DNA of 64,000 nt from Cyclobacteriaceae bacterium (GCA_020832305.1 JAFIEV010000007.1:63745-127744), one strand, 5' to 3'. Shown: positions 42,752 through 52,908, counted from the first letter of the stretch. Numbers and translations: made by a program. Notes: generated by a model from the sequence alone, not told the origin.

Positions 42752-44602
42752 TTAATATTTTTGAATGCGAACATCATCCACCCAGAATACGGCTTCCTTT
42801 ACAGGATCATCAGCACCAGGCAGCGGTGGCTCAGGGTCTTCATTGGGCGTACGTCTTCCGGGAAGATTTCTGTATTCACCGGTACGTATGGAAAGTCTTT
42901 CTACAGATTTGACCGCCTCGGTTAGTTGAGCGTTTTTCAGTACTTCTTTTCCATCGAGCGACATGGAGTATTTTCCTGAAAGCGTAGCTTGTATTTTCAG
43001 CTCAATGGTATACCAGCGATTGGATTGATAATTTCCGATTATTTTTCGATCATGACCATCATAAGCCACCAAAACACCACCTTCTTCAAAATGTATTCTC
43101 ACCGGGCGATTACCATAGCGATCTGCCACATCAAATTCCAGCCTTCCATGATCATTTTGTCCGCTTCGTACCTTTAGACTTAGCGATACTTCCTGACCTT
43201 CTTCAAAAATTCTGATGGCCCTTGCATAATCGTAGGGATCCTTATCTTTAAGCTCCAGACTTTTACCCTTGCCTTCCGGAGAGTTTACCACCTCCACAGG
43301 TGACCATAGCGGTGCATAAATATTCCACATAGGTACGGGCCCGGATATTTCAAGCTGATCAAAATTGTCATTGACCGGACCATTAACCGCATAACTGATA
43401 GGCAGTGGTACCCGGCTTACCCACATATCTTCCTTATTCATACTATACGTAAGCCACATATCATTACCCGGAGGGTTGCCATTACCTTCAATTATACCAC
43501 GGGTATAACAGGGTCCAAAATCTTTCCAACGTCCAAAAAATCGTCTGGCTGGGACCTCTCCCTGAATGATGAGCATATTGTCAAAAATAATTCCGTCGTC
43601 ACCACTTATCGCAATAAGCGGATACCGGTATTCATCCATATCAATCGGGTTATAAGATATGGCATACCTGCCATCTTTGGTTTGCTGACCCCACATTTTT
43701 CCCCCTGCCATTGTTAGGGTAGGCACCTTTACAATAGGCGAAAAAGTTTTTCCATTATCTTCTGAAAGAGCTACATTTGATCTTTTCCACAATAAAACCA
43801 CTTTGCCATCTTTTCTGCGGTAGTATGAAAGCGCCGAGCCGGCTTTTTCAAATTCATAGAAACCATCAAGACCATTATCCTCATCCCACCACTGCATGGT
43901 TTTAAGTTTATCAGCCAGTAACGACTCACATGCATCTAAAAATCCCCTATCTGTTGATTTTTTGTAAAACGGGAAACTGGTATTGCTTTCATTCCAATCG
44001 GTATGGCTGCTGTATCTGATAAAATAAATCGGTCCATAGCTTCCGTCTTTATACACTTCACGCACTACCCTTCCTATACCTCCCTCCTTGAATGGATCTT
44101 CGGTATGCCCGTAGAATGCCAGTGTTAGGAGTCTGCCATTGGGTGCAACGTAAAAGCCCATGCGTTGGTGCATCATGTAACCATCATAACCTTCCGGTAT
44201 TTGTACTCCGGCAGGAGCTTCATAGGCTGGAAAAACTACCTCAGGCTTAGACCATTTTCGGCCATCTGCAGAATGAGTTATAAGTGTATGGCCTGGAGCT
44301 ATGTGTTCATCAACCGGATTGCTGAGATATTGCTGGTAAAAACGTCCATTCCAGTAACAAAGATTAGATGCGTGATTATATGTCCATCCATAATCTTCAG
44401 CTAACTCAGGTTTTGTACGGTTTACACGTAACGTTTGCCTGCTCTCTACTCCAACAGCCAATCGGAGCCTTCCTTCATGAACATGCGGGTCTACAGACTC
44501 ACCTCCTACATATCTCACAGGTTCATGAATGCTTCCTGTTTGTGCTGTGGCATATTGGTTCAAAAGCAGGATAAGGGCTAAAAAAAAACTTATACGATAC
44601 AT
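42752..44602 (-). CDS. Secreted sialidase-fold (beta-propeller) protein with C-terminal LamG-like module
   Basis: A 616-residue protein with a signal peptide (first ~20 residues ending ATAQ). The middle contains Asp-box-like blades ('HSADGRKWSKPEVVFP', 'LSEDNGKTFSPIVKV', 'ISGDDGIIF'), typical of BNR/sialidase six-bladed propellers. The last ~210 residues ('LEFDVADRYGNRPVRIHFEEGG', 'RWYTIELKIQATLSGKYSMSLDGKEVL') look like a concanavalin/LamG jelly roll. A glycoside hydrolase or polysaccharide lyase acting outside the cytoplasm is likely, but the arginine triad of true sialidases is not evident and no substrate can be named. It is downstream of a sugar permease gene on the same strand, so probably part of that unit. 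Confidence 0.75.
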   Translation of the reverse strand: MYRISFFLALILLLNQYATAQTGSIHEPVRYVGGESVDPHVHEGRLRLAVGVESRQTLRVNRTKPELAEDYGWTYNHASNLCYWNGRFYQQYLSNPVDEHIAPGHTLITHSADGRKWSKPEVVFPAYEAPAGVQIPEGYDGYMMHQRMGFYVAPNGRLLTLAFYGHTEDPFKEGGIGRVVREVYKDGSYGPIYFIRYSSHTDWNESNTSFPFYKKSTDRGFLDACESLLADKLKTMQWWDEDNGLDGFYEFEKAGSALSYYRRKDGKVVLLWKRSNVALSEDNGKTFSPIVKVPTLTMAGGKMWGQQTKDGRYAISYNPIDMDEYRYPLIAISGDDGIIFDNMLIIQGEVPARRFFGRWKDFGPCYTRGIIEGNGNPPGNDMWLTYSMNKEDMWVSRVPLPISYAVNGPVNDNFDQLEISGPVPMWNIYAPLWSPVEVVNSPEGKGKSLELKDKDPYDYARAIRIFEEGQEVSLSLKVRSGQNDHGRLEFDVADRYGNRPVRIHFEEGGVLVAYDGHDRKIIGNYQSNRWYTIELKIQATLSGKYSMSLDGKEVLKNAQLTEAVKSVERLSIRTGEYRNLPGRRTPNEDPEPPLPGADDPVKEAVFWVDDVRIQKY

Positions 44603-44620
44603 AGATTTCTGATTTTTTAC

Positions 44621-46102
44621 TTAAGAATCCTTCGATTTAATTACGGTGTGTCCATAAAGACCATAGTATGCCAGATAAATATAGCAAAGCAAAGGCACGA
44701 AAAAAGAAAAATGATAGCCACCCAAAATATCGGCAAGCTTTGCCTGCAATACCGGAATGATGGCGCCACCCAAAATAGACATTACCAATAATGAAGACCC
44801 TTGTGCGGTATCCTTACCCAAATCCCGAATGGCAAGTGTGAAAATATTACTCCACATTATAGAGTTAAACAAGCCCACACCAATGATAATCCACATGCTG
44901 GTTTCACCATAGGTAAGCATCGCTATGCTTATCAATAGAATAACAAAAACGGAAAACACAAACAAGGTACGTGCAGGTTTGGAACTCCCCAGCCTGAAAG
45001 CAATAAGATTGAGAGCAATAAAAATCAGGAAGGGCAACATATCTGCAATTGGAAAAACAAAACCACTTTCTACCCAAACTGCAAGGTAAATAATGAAAAA
45101 TGAAGCCAATCCTATGCCAATCATTACCAGGATATCGCTAGTCTTTTGCACACCCCTAAGACTGAAAGCACCTAAAAAACGCCCAATCATTAGACCACCC
45201 CAGTAAAAAGCAAGAAATGATTTTGCTTCTATTTCAGGCATTTGCGTAAGCTCGTAGATGTAATTTATCAACAAACTACCTATGCTGACTTCACCACCGA
45301 CATACACAAAAATGGCCACCATGCCTAGTTTAAGATGCCGGTAACGAAGTGCTCCGGCACCTTTTTTTATTTCGCCAGGTGTAGAAAAGGCTGGCAACTT
45401 GGTAAACCATATCAATACAGCGAGTAGCAGGAAAATCAAACCAAAAACTATATAGGGTAATTGTACTGCTATTACTGACATGGGTAAACCGGTATCTGTT
45501 CGAATAATTTCTCCCAGCTGATTTACTAAAGGTTCTCCCCAGGTGGCAAAATAATGAAAGATAAAATAGCCTCCGAAAATCGGCGCAAGGGTGGTACCTA
45601 ATGAATTTACTCCTTGTGCCAGGTTAAGACGGCTGGATGCGGTTTCTGACTTGCCAAGTATTGAAACATAAGGATTAGCCGCAATCTGCAACATAGTTAA
45701 ACCAAGGGCCAGGATAAAAAGGGCACCCAGAAAAAAACCATATACTTGTAATTCAGCAGCGGGGTAAAATAAAAAGCAACCAAATGCAGCAATACCCAAG
45801 CCTAAAAGAATTCCGTTTTTATATCCTATTTTTTCAATCGGATCACCTCGTCTCGATGATATAATAAAATAAATTACCGAACCTGTGAAATAGGCAGTAA
45901 AAAAAGCCATCTGTACCATCATAGAGCCAGCACGGCTCAAATCGAACATCTTTTTTAAATATGGAATAAGGATGTCATTCATCACTGCAATAACCCCCCA
46001 CATAAAAAATAGTGTCGTCAAAACTGCAAGTGCTTTAGTATACTTCTTGCCTTCTTCATTCCCTCCACTGTGTGGCTGTTGTACATTTCCTCCTGAAGCC
46101 AT
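44621..46102 (-). CDS. Sugar MFS permease (FucP/NagP family)
   Basis: A 493-residue protein with 12 membrane helices. 'LTTLFFMWGVIAVMNDILIPYLKKMFDLSRAGSMMVQMAFF' is the hallmark N-terminus of the FucP/GluP/NagP sugar:proton symporters, and 'QIAANPYVSILGKSETASSRLNLAQGVNSLGTTLAPIFGGYF' the conserved loop after helix 4. The neighbouring NagX-like and hexosaminidase genes favour N-acetylglucosamine or its oligomers as substrate. It lies 17 bases downstream of the NagX-like gene. Confidence 0.9.
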   Translation of the reverse strand: MASGGNVQQPHSGGNEEGKKYTKALAVLTTLFFMWGVIAVMNDILIPYLKKMFDLSRAGSMMVQMAFFTAYFTGSVIYFIISSRRGDPIEKIGYKNGILLGLGIAAFGCFLFYPAAELQVYGFFLGALFILALGLTMLQIAANPYVSILGKSETASSRLNLAQGVNSLGTTLAPIFGGYFIFHYFATWGEPLVNQLGEIIRTDTGLPMSVIAVQLPYIVFGLIFLLLAVLIWFTKLPAFSTPGEIKKGAGALRYRHLKLGMVAIFVYVGGEVSIGSLLINYIYELTQMPEIEAKSFLAFYWGGLMIGRFLGAFSLRGVQKTSDILVMIGIGLASFFIIYLAVWVESGFVFPIADMLPFLIFIALNLIAFRLGSSKPARTLFVFSVFVILLISIAMLTYGETSMWIIIGVGLFNSIMWSNIFTLAIRDLGKDTAQGSSLLVMSILGGAIIPVLQAKLADILGGYHFSFFVPLLCYIYLAYYGLYGHTVIKSKDS

Positions 46103-46119
46103 AAAATCTTAGCTAAAAA

Positions 46120-47217
46120 TCAAAGTTTAATGAATATTTTTTTCCTGTATAAAATATATGCAGGAATAAAATTGATACAAACAAAAAGCAATGCATAGCA
46201 CATACTGACAAATTTCGGAGCAACTCCAATCCCTGTGAAAAGAGCTACAAAATGTGCATTAAGTGAGTCTCCACCAATCTGAAGATCGTAGAAAAGCAGA
46301 GAAAGTACGTCTGCAAGTACATAAACAGTAATGGCATTAGCGCCAAATATAATCCCTGGCTTGGTCCCCCTGGTTTTTCCAAGAATGTCAACCATAAAAT
46401 AAACAGCCCCAAGTAACATAGCCGCCATACCAGAAGTCACCAATACAAAAGTACTTGTCCAGATATTCTCATTTACCGGAAAAATCAAACCCCAAAAGTA
46501 TCCCAGTATGGTTGTATAAAGGCCAATTGTCATTAAGTAGTTTACCTTTTCCTGTTTTGTGAGGTTACTAAGCAATAGGTGCCCCGCCAGCATTCCCGTA
46601 ATACCTGTTACAATTGAAGGGATTGTACTATAAATCCCTTCGGGGTCCCAGGTGCCCTGCCACATTTTTCCGGGCAGGAGTTTACTGTCAACCCAATGCG
46701 CAAAATTTAACCCTGGTTCAAGCATCACCTGTCCTACTCCAGGAGTGGGAATAAGGGTCATGGTAAGCCAATAACCAACCAGCACTATTGCTCCTATCCA
46801 GGCCTGGGTCTGCCAGCGTGTATTTAAAAATAAAAAAGCACAAGCCAGAAATACTACTGAAATGCGATGCAAGGTTCCTGTCCAGCGAAGGTCTCCAAAA
46901 TCAAAATCAGGGATCATATTCAAAAACATTCCCACTGCAAAAATTTTAAATGCCCTGATGACTATTTTTTTATACATAGCCCCTTTTGGACTTCCATCCT
47001 GCAACCTTCTCGAATAGGCAAAAGCAATAGATACACCAACAATGAATAAAAAAAACGGTGCAATCAGATCAGTGAAGGTAAGACCATTCCATTCTGAATG
47101 CAGCAAAGGCGGATATACATGGCTCCAGGTCCCTGGAAAATTAACCAGTATCATCGCTGCAATCGTAAAGCCTCGTAAGGCATCCAGTGAAATCAATCGG
47201 TTTGAAGGCAACTTCAT
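46120..47217 (-). CDS. NagX-like acyltransferase-fold membrane protein (DUF5009/DUF1624)
   Basis: A 365-residue protein with about ten helices. 'RLISLDALRGFTIAAMILVNFPGTWSHVYPPLLHSEWNGLTFTDLIAPFFLFIVGVSIAFAYSRR' is the classical start of the heparan-alpha-glucosaminide N-acetyltransferase-related family, called NagX in GlcNAc loci. Its role there is unsettled; transport or modification of amino sugars has been proposed. It is the first gene of a minus-strand unit with the permease and the propeller protein, divergent from the hexosaminidase gene. Confidence 0.85.
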   Translation of the reverse strand: MKLPSNRLISLDALRGFTIAAMILVNFPGTWSHVYPPLLHSEWNGLTFTDLIAPFFLFIVGVSIAFAYSRRLQDGSPKGAMYKKIVIRAFKIFAVGMFLNMIPDFDFGDLRWTGTLHRISVVFLACAFLFLNTRWQTQAWIGAIVLVGYWLTMTLIPTPGVGQVMLEPGLNFAHWVDSKLLPGKMWQGTWDPEGIYSTIPSIVTGITGMLAGHLLLSNLTKQEKVNYLMTIGLYTTILGYFWGLIFPVNENIWTSTFVLVTSGMAAMLLGAVYFMVDILGKTRGTKPGIIFGANAITVYVLADVLSLLFYDLQIGGDSLNAHFVALFTGIGVAPKFVSMCYALLFVCINFIPAYILYRKKIFIKL

Positions 47218-47434
47218 CCTTGTATTAATTAATTTTGTATAACCTGATCCAAATTTTCAATGCTCTTAATACGATAGGCTATTTTTTGCTATGCTAAAGT
47301 ATTTTAATCTCCAGATCAAATTATTTCCAATATAGGAGTTTAAATCAGACGAAAATTATAAGATGCAAAGAAAAATAATAGTATCTTTATTACGCATTCA
47401 AGTATTTTTCAGGCCATTCATAAAGTAAAAACCA

Positions 47435-50050
47435 ATGTTTAAAATGTTTAGATTTTTTCTGTTTTTAAGTTTAGTTGCAATACTAAGCTCTTGTGAAAAG
47501 TCGGAAACCCTGAATTATGAAGCCGCTGCCGATATACATATAGCGTGGGAGCTGGTTTCCAATTTCCAGGATAACCCGGATGCCTTTGAGGCTCGCTTTA
47601 TTTTAGAAAATCAAAGTGCAGATTTTACGCTGACCAATAGAAAATGGACGCTCTTTTTCAATATTGCACCCAGACCCATTATTGATCATACTCAGCCCCA
47701 ACCTGCTTTCCTGACTCATATTAACGGTGACTGGTATCGAATGGAGCCAAATGAAAATTTCAGCCTAAAACCTGGTGACAGGCTTGAAATTTATTATATG
47801 GGTACAGAAGCGGTAATAAAAGAAACAGATGCTCCACTAGGATTGTATTTTGTATTCTATGATGATGAGGGGAATGAAGATGCCATCGTGGAAGTAAATA
47901 ATTATACCATATTGCCTTTTGAACGAAAAGAACAGATTCTAAGAGGAACCAACGACTTTGAGGAATTACCATCTGCCGAAAGATTCTACCGCGACCAGGA
48001 AGGTCTTAGCCTGGTATCTGCCAATGAGATTCATAAGGTTTTACCTACGCCATTTCTCATTACCACTGCCACTGGCAAACTTCAAATTGATAACTCATGG
48101 TATATTCATTTTGATGAATCTTTTGAGCGGGAAGCGGCATTTCTTGAAAAAAAGCTGGCTGCGCTTACCACCACAAAATTCACAAAGGGAACTGATACAC
48201 AAGGCGGAAAAAAAATACATTTACGCAAAGGCAATATATCCGTCAATAATAAGAAAGAAGAAGCTTATACTCTGCGAATGAGTGATAATGTAATAACGAT
48301 TACAGGCACTGATGCACCCGGGGTTTTCTATGGCATTCAATCGCTGCTGGCAATGGTGCCGGCAGATGCCTATTTAAAGCTTTCTCCTTCTTTTGAAATT
48401 GACAAAGTACAGATAGATGATGCGCCAAGATTTGCCTTCAGAGGTCTGCATATGGATGTCAGTCGAAATTTCCAGACCAAAGAAACCATTCTAAAAACCC
48501 TGGATGTAATGGCTTTTTATAAGCTTAACCACTTTTTATTTTATACCACTGAAGATGAAGGTTGGCGACTGGAAATCGAGGGATTACCCGAACTTACTGA
48601 AGTGGGCGCTCAAAGGGAACATACGAGAAGCATGCATGATCCTGTTCTGCACCCTGCCTATGGATCAGGCCCGTTTGCTTATAAGTCAGGTTACCATGGT
48701 AGTGGCTTCTACAGCAAAACTGATTTTATAGAGATACTTAAATATGCTGCCGAAAGACATATTACCATCATTCCTGAACTTAACTTTCCCGCTCACGCAC
48801 GTGCTGCCATTAAATCTATGGAGGCCAGATACGAAAGATTGATGATGGAAGGGAAAGAGGATGAGGCCAATGAATACCGCCTGATTGATCCCGATGATAC
48901 CTCTGTGTTTCTTTCAGCTCAGGGCTATAAAGACAATGTAGTAAGCGTTGCGCGTGAATCTACCTACCGTTTTTATCAAAAGGTCATGGATGAAATTGCC
49001 AACATGTATCGTGAAGCCGGTTTGGAGTTGAAAATGGTTCATGCAGGAGGTGATGAGGTGCCTGAGGGCTCATGGACCCAATCCCCAATGGCCTCGGAAT
49101 TGATGAAAACACTCCCAGACATCACCGATCCGCAAAATTTGCAAGCCTACTTCTTCAGAGAATTACTCAAAAGACTTGAAGCCAAAGGATTTGAAGTGCA
49201 TGGCTGGGAAGAGGTTGCCCTATTGCGCGATGAAAGTGGTAACTACGTACCCAACCCGGAGTTTACCAACCGAAAGGTAGTCCCTTACATCTGGAACAAT
49301 ATGTTTGGATATCCCGACCTTGGCTATAAACTGGCTAACGCAGGGTATGAAGTAGTTTTATGTAATGTATCGAATTTTTATCTCGACCTGGCCGATAATA
49401 ACGACCCAAAAGAGCCTGGTTTATATTGGGCGGGTTTTGTAAACCTTAAAAACTCCTGGGCTTTTGCGCCTTTTGATTTCTATAAAACCACCTGGAAAAA
49501 TAATATGGGTAGAAAACTTGATCCAAAAATCGATTTTGAAGGACTCGAGAAGCTCAAACCTCAGGCAAGAAAAAATATAAGAGGACTGGAAGCTCAATTG
49601 TGGAGTGAAACGATAAAAGGAGGTGAAATGATGGAGTATTATATGCTTCCACGCCTTATTGCTTTTGCAGAAAGTGCCTGGGCAAAAGAGCGCACATGGG
49701 AAACCATTGAAAATACAGAACAGCGTGAAAAAATGATGGATCAGGGATGGAATGTTTTTGTAAATACCCTGGGGCAAAAAGATTTACCACGCTTGAGTGC
49801 GCTCAATGGTGGTTATCATTACAGGATACCACTGCCGGGGGCCGTAATTGAAAATGGTTTCCTTAAAGCAAATGTTGAAATGCCAGGTCTTAAAATTTTA
49901 TATACAACCGATGGCACAGAGCCCAATTCCGGTTCTTCTCTATATGATAAACCGATACAAGTAAATGGCCTGGTAAAACTACGGTGCCTGGATGCTGCCG
50001 GCAATATGAGCCGAACCATTGAGGTAAATCAAACTAAGGCATTTCCTTAA
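47435..50050 (+). CDS. Beta-N-acetylhexosaminidase, GH20 lipoprotein
   Basis: An 871-residue protein with a lipoprotein signal (lipobox LSSC). An N-terminal CHB_HEX-like carbohydrate-binding domain (about 30-170), a GH20b domain (about 180-325), the catalytic TIM barrel ('APRFAFRGLHMDVSRNFQTKETILKTLDVMAFYKLNHF' ... 'HAGGDEVPEGSW' near residue 537, with the catalytic Asp-Glu pair) and a small C-terminal CHB_HEX_C-like domain ('ILYTTDGTEPNSGSSLYDKP') are visible. It releases terminal GlcNAc or GalNAc from chitin fragments or glycans by substrate-assisted catalysis at the cell surface. It is divergent from the NagX-like and permease genes that would take up the product. Confidence 0.95.
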   Translation: MFKMFRFFLFLSLVAILSSCEKSETLNYEAAADIHIAWELVSNFQDNPDAFEARFILENQSADFTLTNRKWTLFFNIAPRPIIDHTQPQPAFLTHINGDWYRMEPNENFSLKPGDRLEIYYMGTEAVIKETDAPLGLYFVFYDDEGNEDAIVEVNNYTILPFERKEQILRGTNDFEELPSAERFYRDQEGLSLVSANEIHKVLPTPFLITTATGKLQIDNSWYIHFDESFEREAAFLEKKLAALTTTKFTKGTDTQGGKKIHLRKGNISVNNKKEEAYTLRMSDNVITITGTDAPGVFYGIQSLLAMVPADAYLKLSPSFEIDKVQIDDAPRFAFRGLHMDVSRNFQTKETILKTLDVMAFYKLNHFLFYTTEDEGWRLEIEGLPELTEVGAQREHTRSMHDPVLHPAYGSGPFAYKSGYHGSGFYSKTDFIEILKYAAERHITIIPELNFPAHARAAIKSMEARYERLMMEGKEDEANEYRLIDPDDTSVFLSAQGYKDNVVSVARESTYRFYQKVMDEIANMYREAGLELKMVHAGGDEVPEGSWTQSPMASELMKTLPDITDPQNLQAYFFRELLKRLEAKGFEVHGWEEVALLRDESGNYVPNPEFTNRKVVPYIWNNMFGYPDLGYKLANAGYEVVLCNVSNFYLDLADNNDPKEPGLYWAGFVNLKNSWAFAPFDFYKTTWKNNMGRKLDPKIDFEGLEKLKPQARKNIRGLEAQLWSETIKGGEMMEYYMLPRLIAFAESAWAKERTWETIENTEQREKMMDQGWNVFVNTLGQKDLPRLSALNGGYHYRIPLPGAVIENGFLKANVEMPGLKILYTTDGTEPNSGSSLYDKPIQVNGLVKLRCLDAAGNMSRTIEVNQTKAFP

Positions 50051-50061
50051 TGCAAACTACC

Positions 50062-50105
50062 AAAAGAAAGGATGCCTTTTTAATCAGTCAGGCATCTTTT
50101 CTTTT
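50062..50105 (+). terminator. Terminator after the hexosaminidase gene
   Basis: A 15-bp stem (50062-50076 with 50091-50105, one G-T pair) contains GATGCC / GGCATC and ends in a T-rich tract. It separates the hexosaminidase gene from the DUF2279 gene. Confidence 0.8.
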
Positions 50106-50135
50106 TTAACTTATATTGCCAGCGAAAAATCATTG

Positions 50136-51071
50136 ATGTATTCGCATTACAAGAAAAAGCGTAAACGCCTGAAAATAATTATCGTTATCCTGGCTTATGT
50201 CTGGATACCAATATTTAATGCAAATGCCCAAAATACCGACAGCATCGAAATTAACAAAGGCAGGCTCGCCCTGGTAGCTGGTACAACTGCCGGTATTTAT
50301 ATCGGAGGTGCCATATTTCTCAATGAGGTTTGGTATGCAGACAAGGCCAGAGTTCCTTTTCAATTTTACAATGACAACAAAGGCTGGATGCAAATGGATA
50401 AGTTTGCCCATAGCTACATCGCGTATTATCAAAGTTACTGGGCCTATGAAGCATTATTGTGGAGCGGTGTTGATGAGAAAAAAGCCATCTGGTACGCAGC
50501 TCCCGTAGGATTTCTAATGCAGTTACCAATAGAAATATTTGATGGCATGTACGAAGGTTATGGATTCTCCTGGGGTGATGTTATAGCCAATGCCACCGGA
50601 TCAGCCATTTTCGCCGTTCAACAAGCCATCTGGAATGAACAGAAAATCATTCCAAAATTTTCATTCTGGCCTTCAGATTATGCCGATATTCGACCTGGTA
50701 TCCTTGGTGAAAGCTTTAGCTCACAACTGGTGCAGGACTATAATGCCCAGACCTATTGGTTTTCATTTAGTCCGGGAAATGTATTTCATCTGGAAAAATG
50801 GCCCGAATGGCTATGTCTTTCAGTTGGTTACAGCGGAAACGGAATGCTTGATGAATTTGAAAACCCTGAATTTATAAGAGGTCAGGATGTACGTCATGTA
50901 CAAAGATACCGACAGCTTTTTTTGAGCCTGGATGTAAACCTTCGAAAAATAAAAACCAGAAGTGGATTTGTCAATGGCCTGTTCCATGCCATGAATATGA
51001 TAAAAATACCTGCTCCAGCCTTAGAATGGAATGGCAAAGAGGGAATGGTTTTCAGACCAATCTATTATTGA
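50136..51071 (+). CDS. DUF2279 domain-containing protein
   Basis: A 311-residue protein starting at ATG 50136 (a TTG directly before it would add one residue). The N-terminal signal/anchor is followed by the DUF2279 region: 'FQFYNDNKGWMQMDKFAHSYIAYYQSYWAYEALLWSGV' and 'FLMQLPIEIFDGMYEGYGFSWGDVIANATGSAIFAVQQ', with the usual Asp-Lys-His and Asp-Gly residues. The C-terminal part looks like outer-membrane strands. Function unknown; the family includes YfiM-like lipoproteins. Its end overlaps the convergent phosphoesterase gene by 7 bases. Confidence 0.8.
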   Translation: MYSHYKKKRKRLKIIIVILAYVWIPIFNANAQNTDSIEINKGRLALVAGTTAGIYIGGAIFLNEVWYADKARVPFQFYNDNKGWMQMDKFAHSYIAYYQSYWAYEALLWSGVDEKKAIWYAAPVGFLMQLPIEIFDGMYEGYGFSWGDVIANATGSAIFAVQQAIWNEQKIIPKFSFWPSDYADIRPGILGESFSSQLVQDYNAQTYWFSFSPGNVFHLEKWPEWLCLSVGYSGNGMLDEFENPEFIRGQDVRHVQRYRQLFLSLDVNLRKIKTRSGFVNGLFHAMNMIKIPAPALEWNGKEGMVFRPIYY

Positions 51072-52060
51072 GGAAAGGGATCAAAGGCTACATCGAGCCT
51101 GGCACCTTTAGCATTGGCATCAGCAGTAATCTGCGGTATCCCTTTAAAAACATCCAGGGAATAACGATGAACATGACCTGAAAGCACGCCTATAACATTG
51201 GGTGCATCAAAAAGTGTCTTGTGAAATAGCATGGTTGTTTCTGTATGCCCATCCTGTCTCCAAGGTTCTCTTCTCTCCAATTCATAATTTCTGTCACTGG
51301 CAGCAGACCATCCAGGATGACCACAACCGTAGCCCAGGCCACGCCCCGGCATATACATGGGAATATGGCACATTAGTACAACAGGTTTTCCTGTAGCAAT
51401 TGCCTGATTCAAATATGTCAATTGCTCAGGTACTATTTCGTAATAAGAATTATCGATAGCTACAAACAGAACACCTTTGATTTCTCTGGTACTCATTAAA
51501 GGATGCTCACCCTGATACATAGGCAAGAGTCTTTTGCTGATCCATTCTTGCCTCAGGGACTCCATGCTCCCTGTCATACCTTCATAATGCCAATCGTGGT
51601 TTCCGGAAGTGTAAATAAAAGGAATACCCGTTTCTCGCAATTTGCCCGTTACCCATTCTATGGCTGCTTCAGCAGGAAAACTAAAAATATCACCGATCAG
51701 GGCAATAAGATCTACACCATTCTCTTTTGCCAGTGATAAAGACCGGGAAAAACATTCTTCAGGATGGGTGTCGATGCCTGTCTGAAAATGCTGCGTTTTA
51801 TTATAAGCACCTGCCATTCTGCCGCTGTATTGGCGAAAAGGCTCCTCACGCTCATCATTCATAAATAAGTGTGTATCTGAAATCATCATGATGTTAAATG
51901 ACTCTTTGATTTCAGAATGGTAAAAACCGAGACGATGACCATCCATGGAAAAGCTTCCTTTGCCGGATGTACCGGAATCTGATTTAGCTTTCAGATATTG
52001 GCGAGGACCAAAACTCAAAGCCCCGGCAAGACCCGCTTTTAATAAAAATCTTCTTCTCAT
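51065..52060 (-). CDS. Tat-exported metallophosphoesterase
   Basis: A 331-residue protein with a twin-arginine-type signal (MRRRFLLKAGLAGALSFG). Calcineurin-like motifs are in order: 'NIMMISDTHLF', 'LIALIGDIFSF', 'YTSGNHDWH', 'VLMCHIPMY' and 'GVLSGHVHRYS', giving the two-metal centre. It should hydrolyse a phosphoester in the periplasm; the substrate is unknown. It is followed upstream (5' side) by a small membrane protein gene on the same strand. Confidence 0.88.
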   Translation of the reverse strand: MRRRFLLKAGLAGALSFGPRQYLKAKSDSGTSGKGSFSMDGHRLGFYHSEIKESFNIMMISDTHLFMNDEREEPFRQYSGRMAGAYNKTQHFQTGIDTHPEECFSRSLSLAKENGVDLIALIGDIFSFPAEAAIEWVTGKLRETGIPFIYTSGNHDWHYEGMTGSMESLRQEWISKRLLPMYQGEHPLMSTREIKGVLFVAIDNSYYEIVPEQLTYLNQAIATGKPVVLMCHIPMYMPGRGLGYGCGHPGWSAASDRNYELERREPWRQDGHTETTMLFHKTLFDAPNVIGVLSGHVHRYSLDVFKGIPQITADANAKGARLDVAFDPFPQ

Positions 52061-52078
52061 AAGTCTTGATTAACTACT

Positions 52079-52285
52079 TTATACCCCCATGCTGTCTGTC
52101 AAAAATATAAGAATAGACCGGGCTATCATCAGCAAAACTACCAGGCTACCATAATACTTTAGTACCATTAAGCGGTTTTGTCTGTCGAGAAACCAAAAAA
52201 CCCACCAGGGTTGTATCATACCCAATACCAGGGCAAGCACACAAAGCCAAAACAAAATATTTACAAAAAGCAGAATAGCCTCCAC
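52079..52285 (-). CDS. Small two-helix membrane protein
   Basis: A 68-residue frame with two hydrophobic helices (about 3-28 and 41-62) separated by a short basic loop 'WFLDRQNRLMVLKYYG'. It lies 18 bases upstream of the phosphoesterase gene on the same strand and could be translated from the same message. No family recognised; the arrangement of 'WWVFWFLDRQNR' recalls small unannotated Cytophagales membrane proteins. Confidence 0.6.
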   Translation of the reverse strand: MEAILLFVNILFWLCVLALVLGMIQPWWVFWFLDRQNRLMVLKYYGSLVVLLMIARSILIFLTDSMGV

Positions 52286-52349
52286 CGCAGGGTTGTATTT
52301 TTACATCCGAAATATACAAAAATAACCATGCATCATTTTTTTTTGACCT

Positions 52350-52844
52350 ATGAATATTGGCATTCTTTCTGATACTCACGGCTTTTTTGATCCAAAAATC
52401 GCAGATTACTTTTCAGATTGTGACGAAATCTGGCACGCAGGCGATATCGGCAATCATGAAACAGCCAAACAATTGGAAGCCATGAAGCCCTTCAGAGCTG
52501 TCTACGGCAATATTGATGGCGGCATACTAAGGCAACTATACCCCCTGCAACTTGCATTCACAATCGAAGGAGTCAAAATTTGTATGATACATATAGGTGG
52601 CTACCCGGGCAAATATGCCAAAGGCGTTAAAGCCTGGTTGGAAAAAGAAAAGCCAGATATCTTTATTTGCGGACACTCACATATTCTGAAAGTAATGCCC
52701 GATCGTAAGTTAAAGCTCCTGCACATAAATCCGGGTGCCGCAGGAAAACAAGGATTTCATCAGGTGCGTACCCTTATTCTACTCGAAATCGGATCGGGTA
52801 AAATTCTTGGATGTAAAGTGGTAGAATTGGGCAAGAGGGTATAA
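52350..52844 (+). CDS. YfcE/MJ0936-type metallophosphodiesterase
   Basis: A 164-residue protein of usual family length with all five motifs: 'IGILSDTHGFF', 'IWHAGDIGN', 'AVYGNIDG', 'MIHIGG' and 'ICGHSHILK', and the family ending 'LHINPGAAG'. Such cytoplasmic enzymes hydrolyse phosphodiesters in a manganese-dependent manner; the natural substrate is unknown. It is divergent from the small membrane protein gene. Confidence 0.92.
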   Translation: MNIGILSDTHGFFDPKIADYFSDCDEIWHAGDIGNHETAKQLEAMKPFRAVYGNIDGGILRQLYPLQLAFTIEGVKICMIHIGGYPGKYAKGVKAWLEKEKPDIFICGHSHILKVMPDRKLKLLHINPGAAGKQGFHQVRTLILLEIGSGKILGCKVVELGKRV

Positions 52845-52908
52845 ACAACAAAAGCCTGTATGCAAGAGGCACACAAGCTGAAGTTCTTGCCACGCGACAA
52901 AAGGTATT

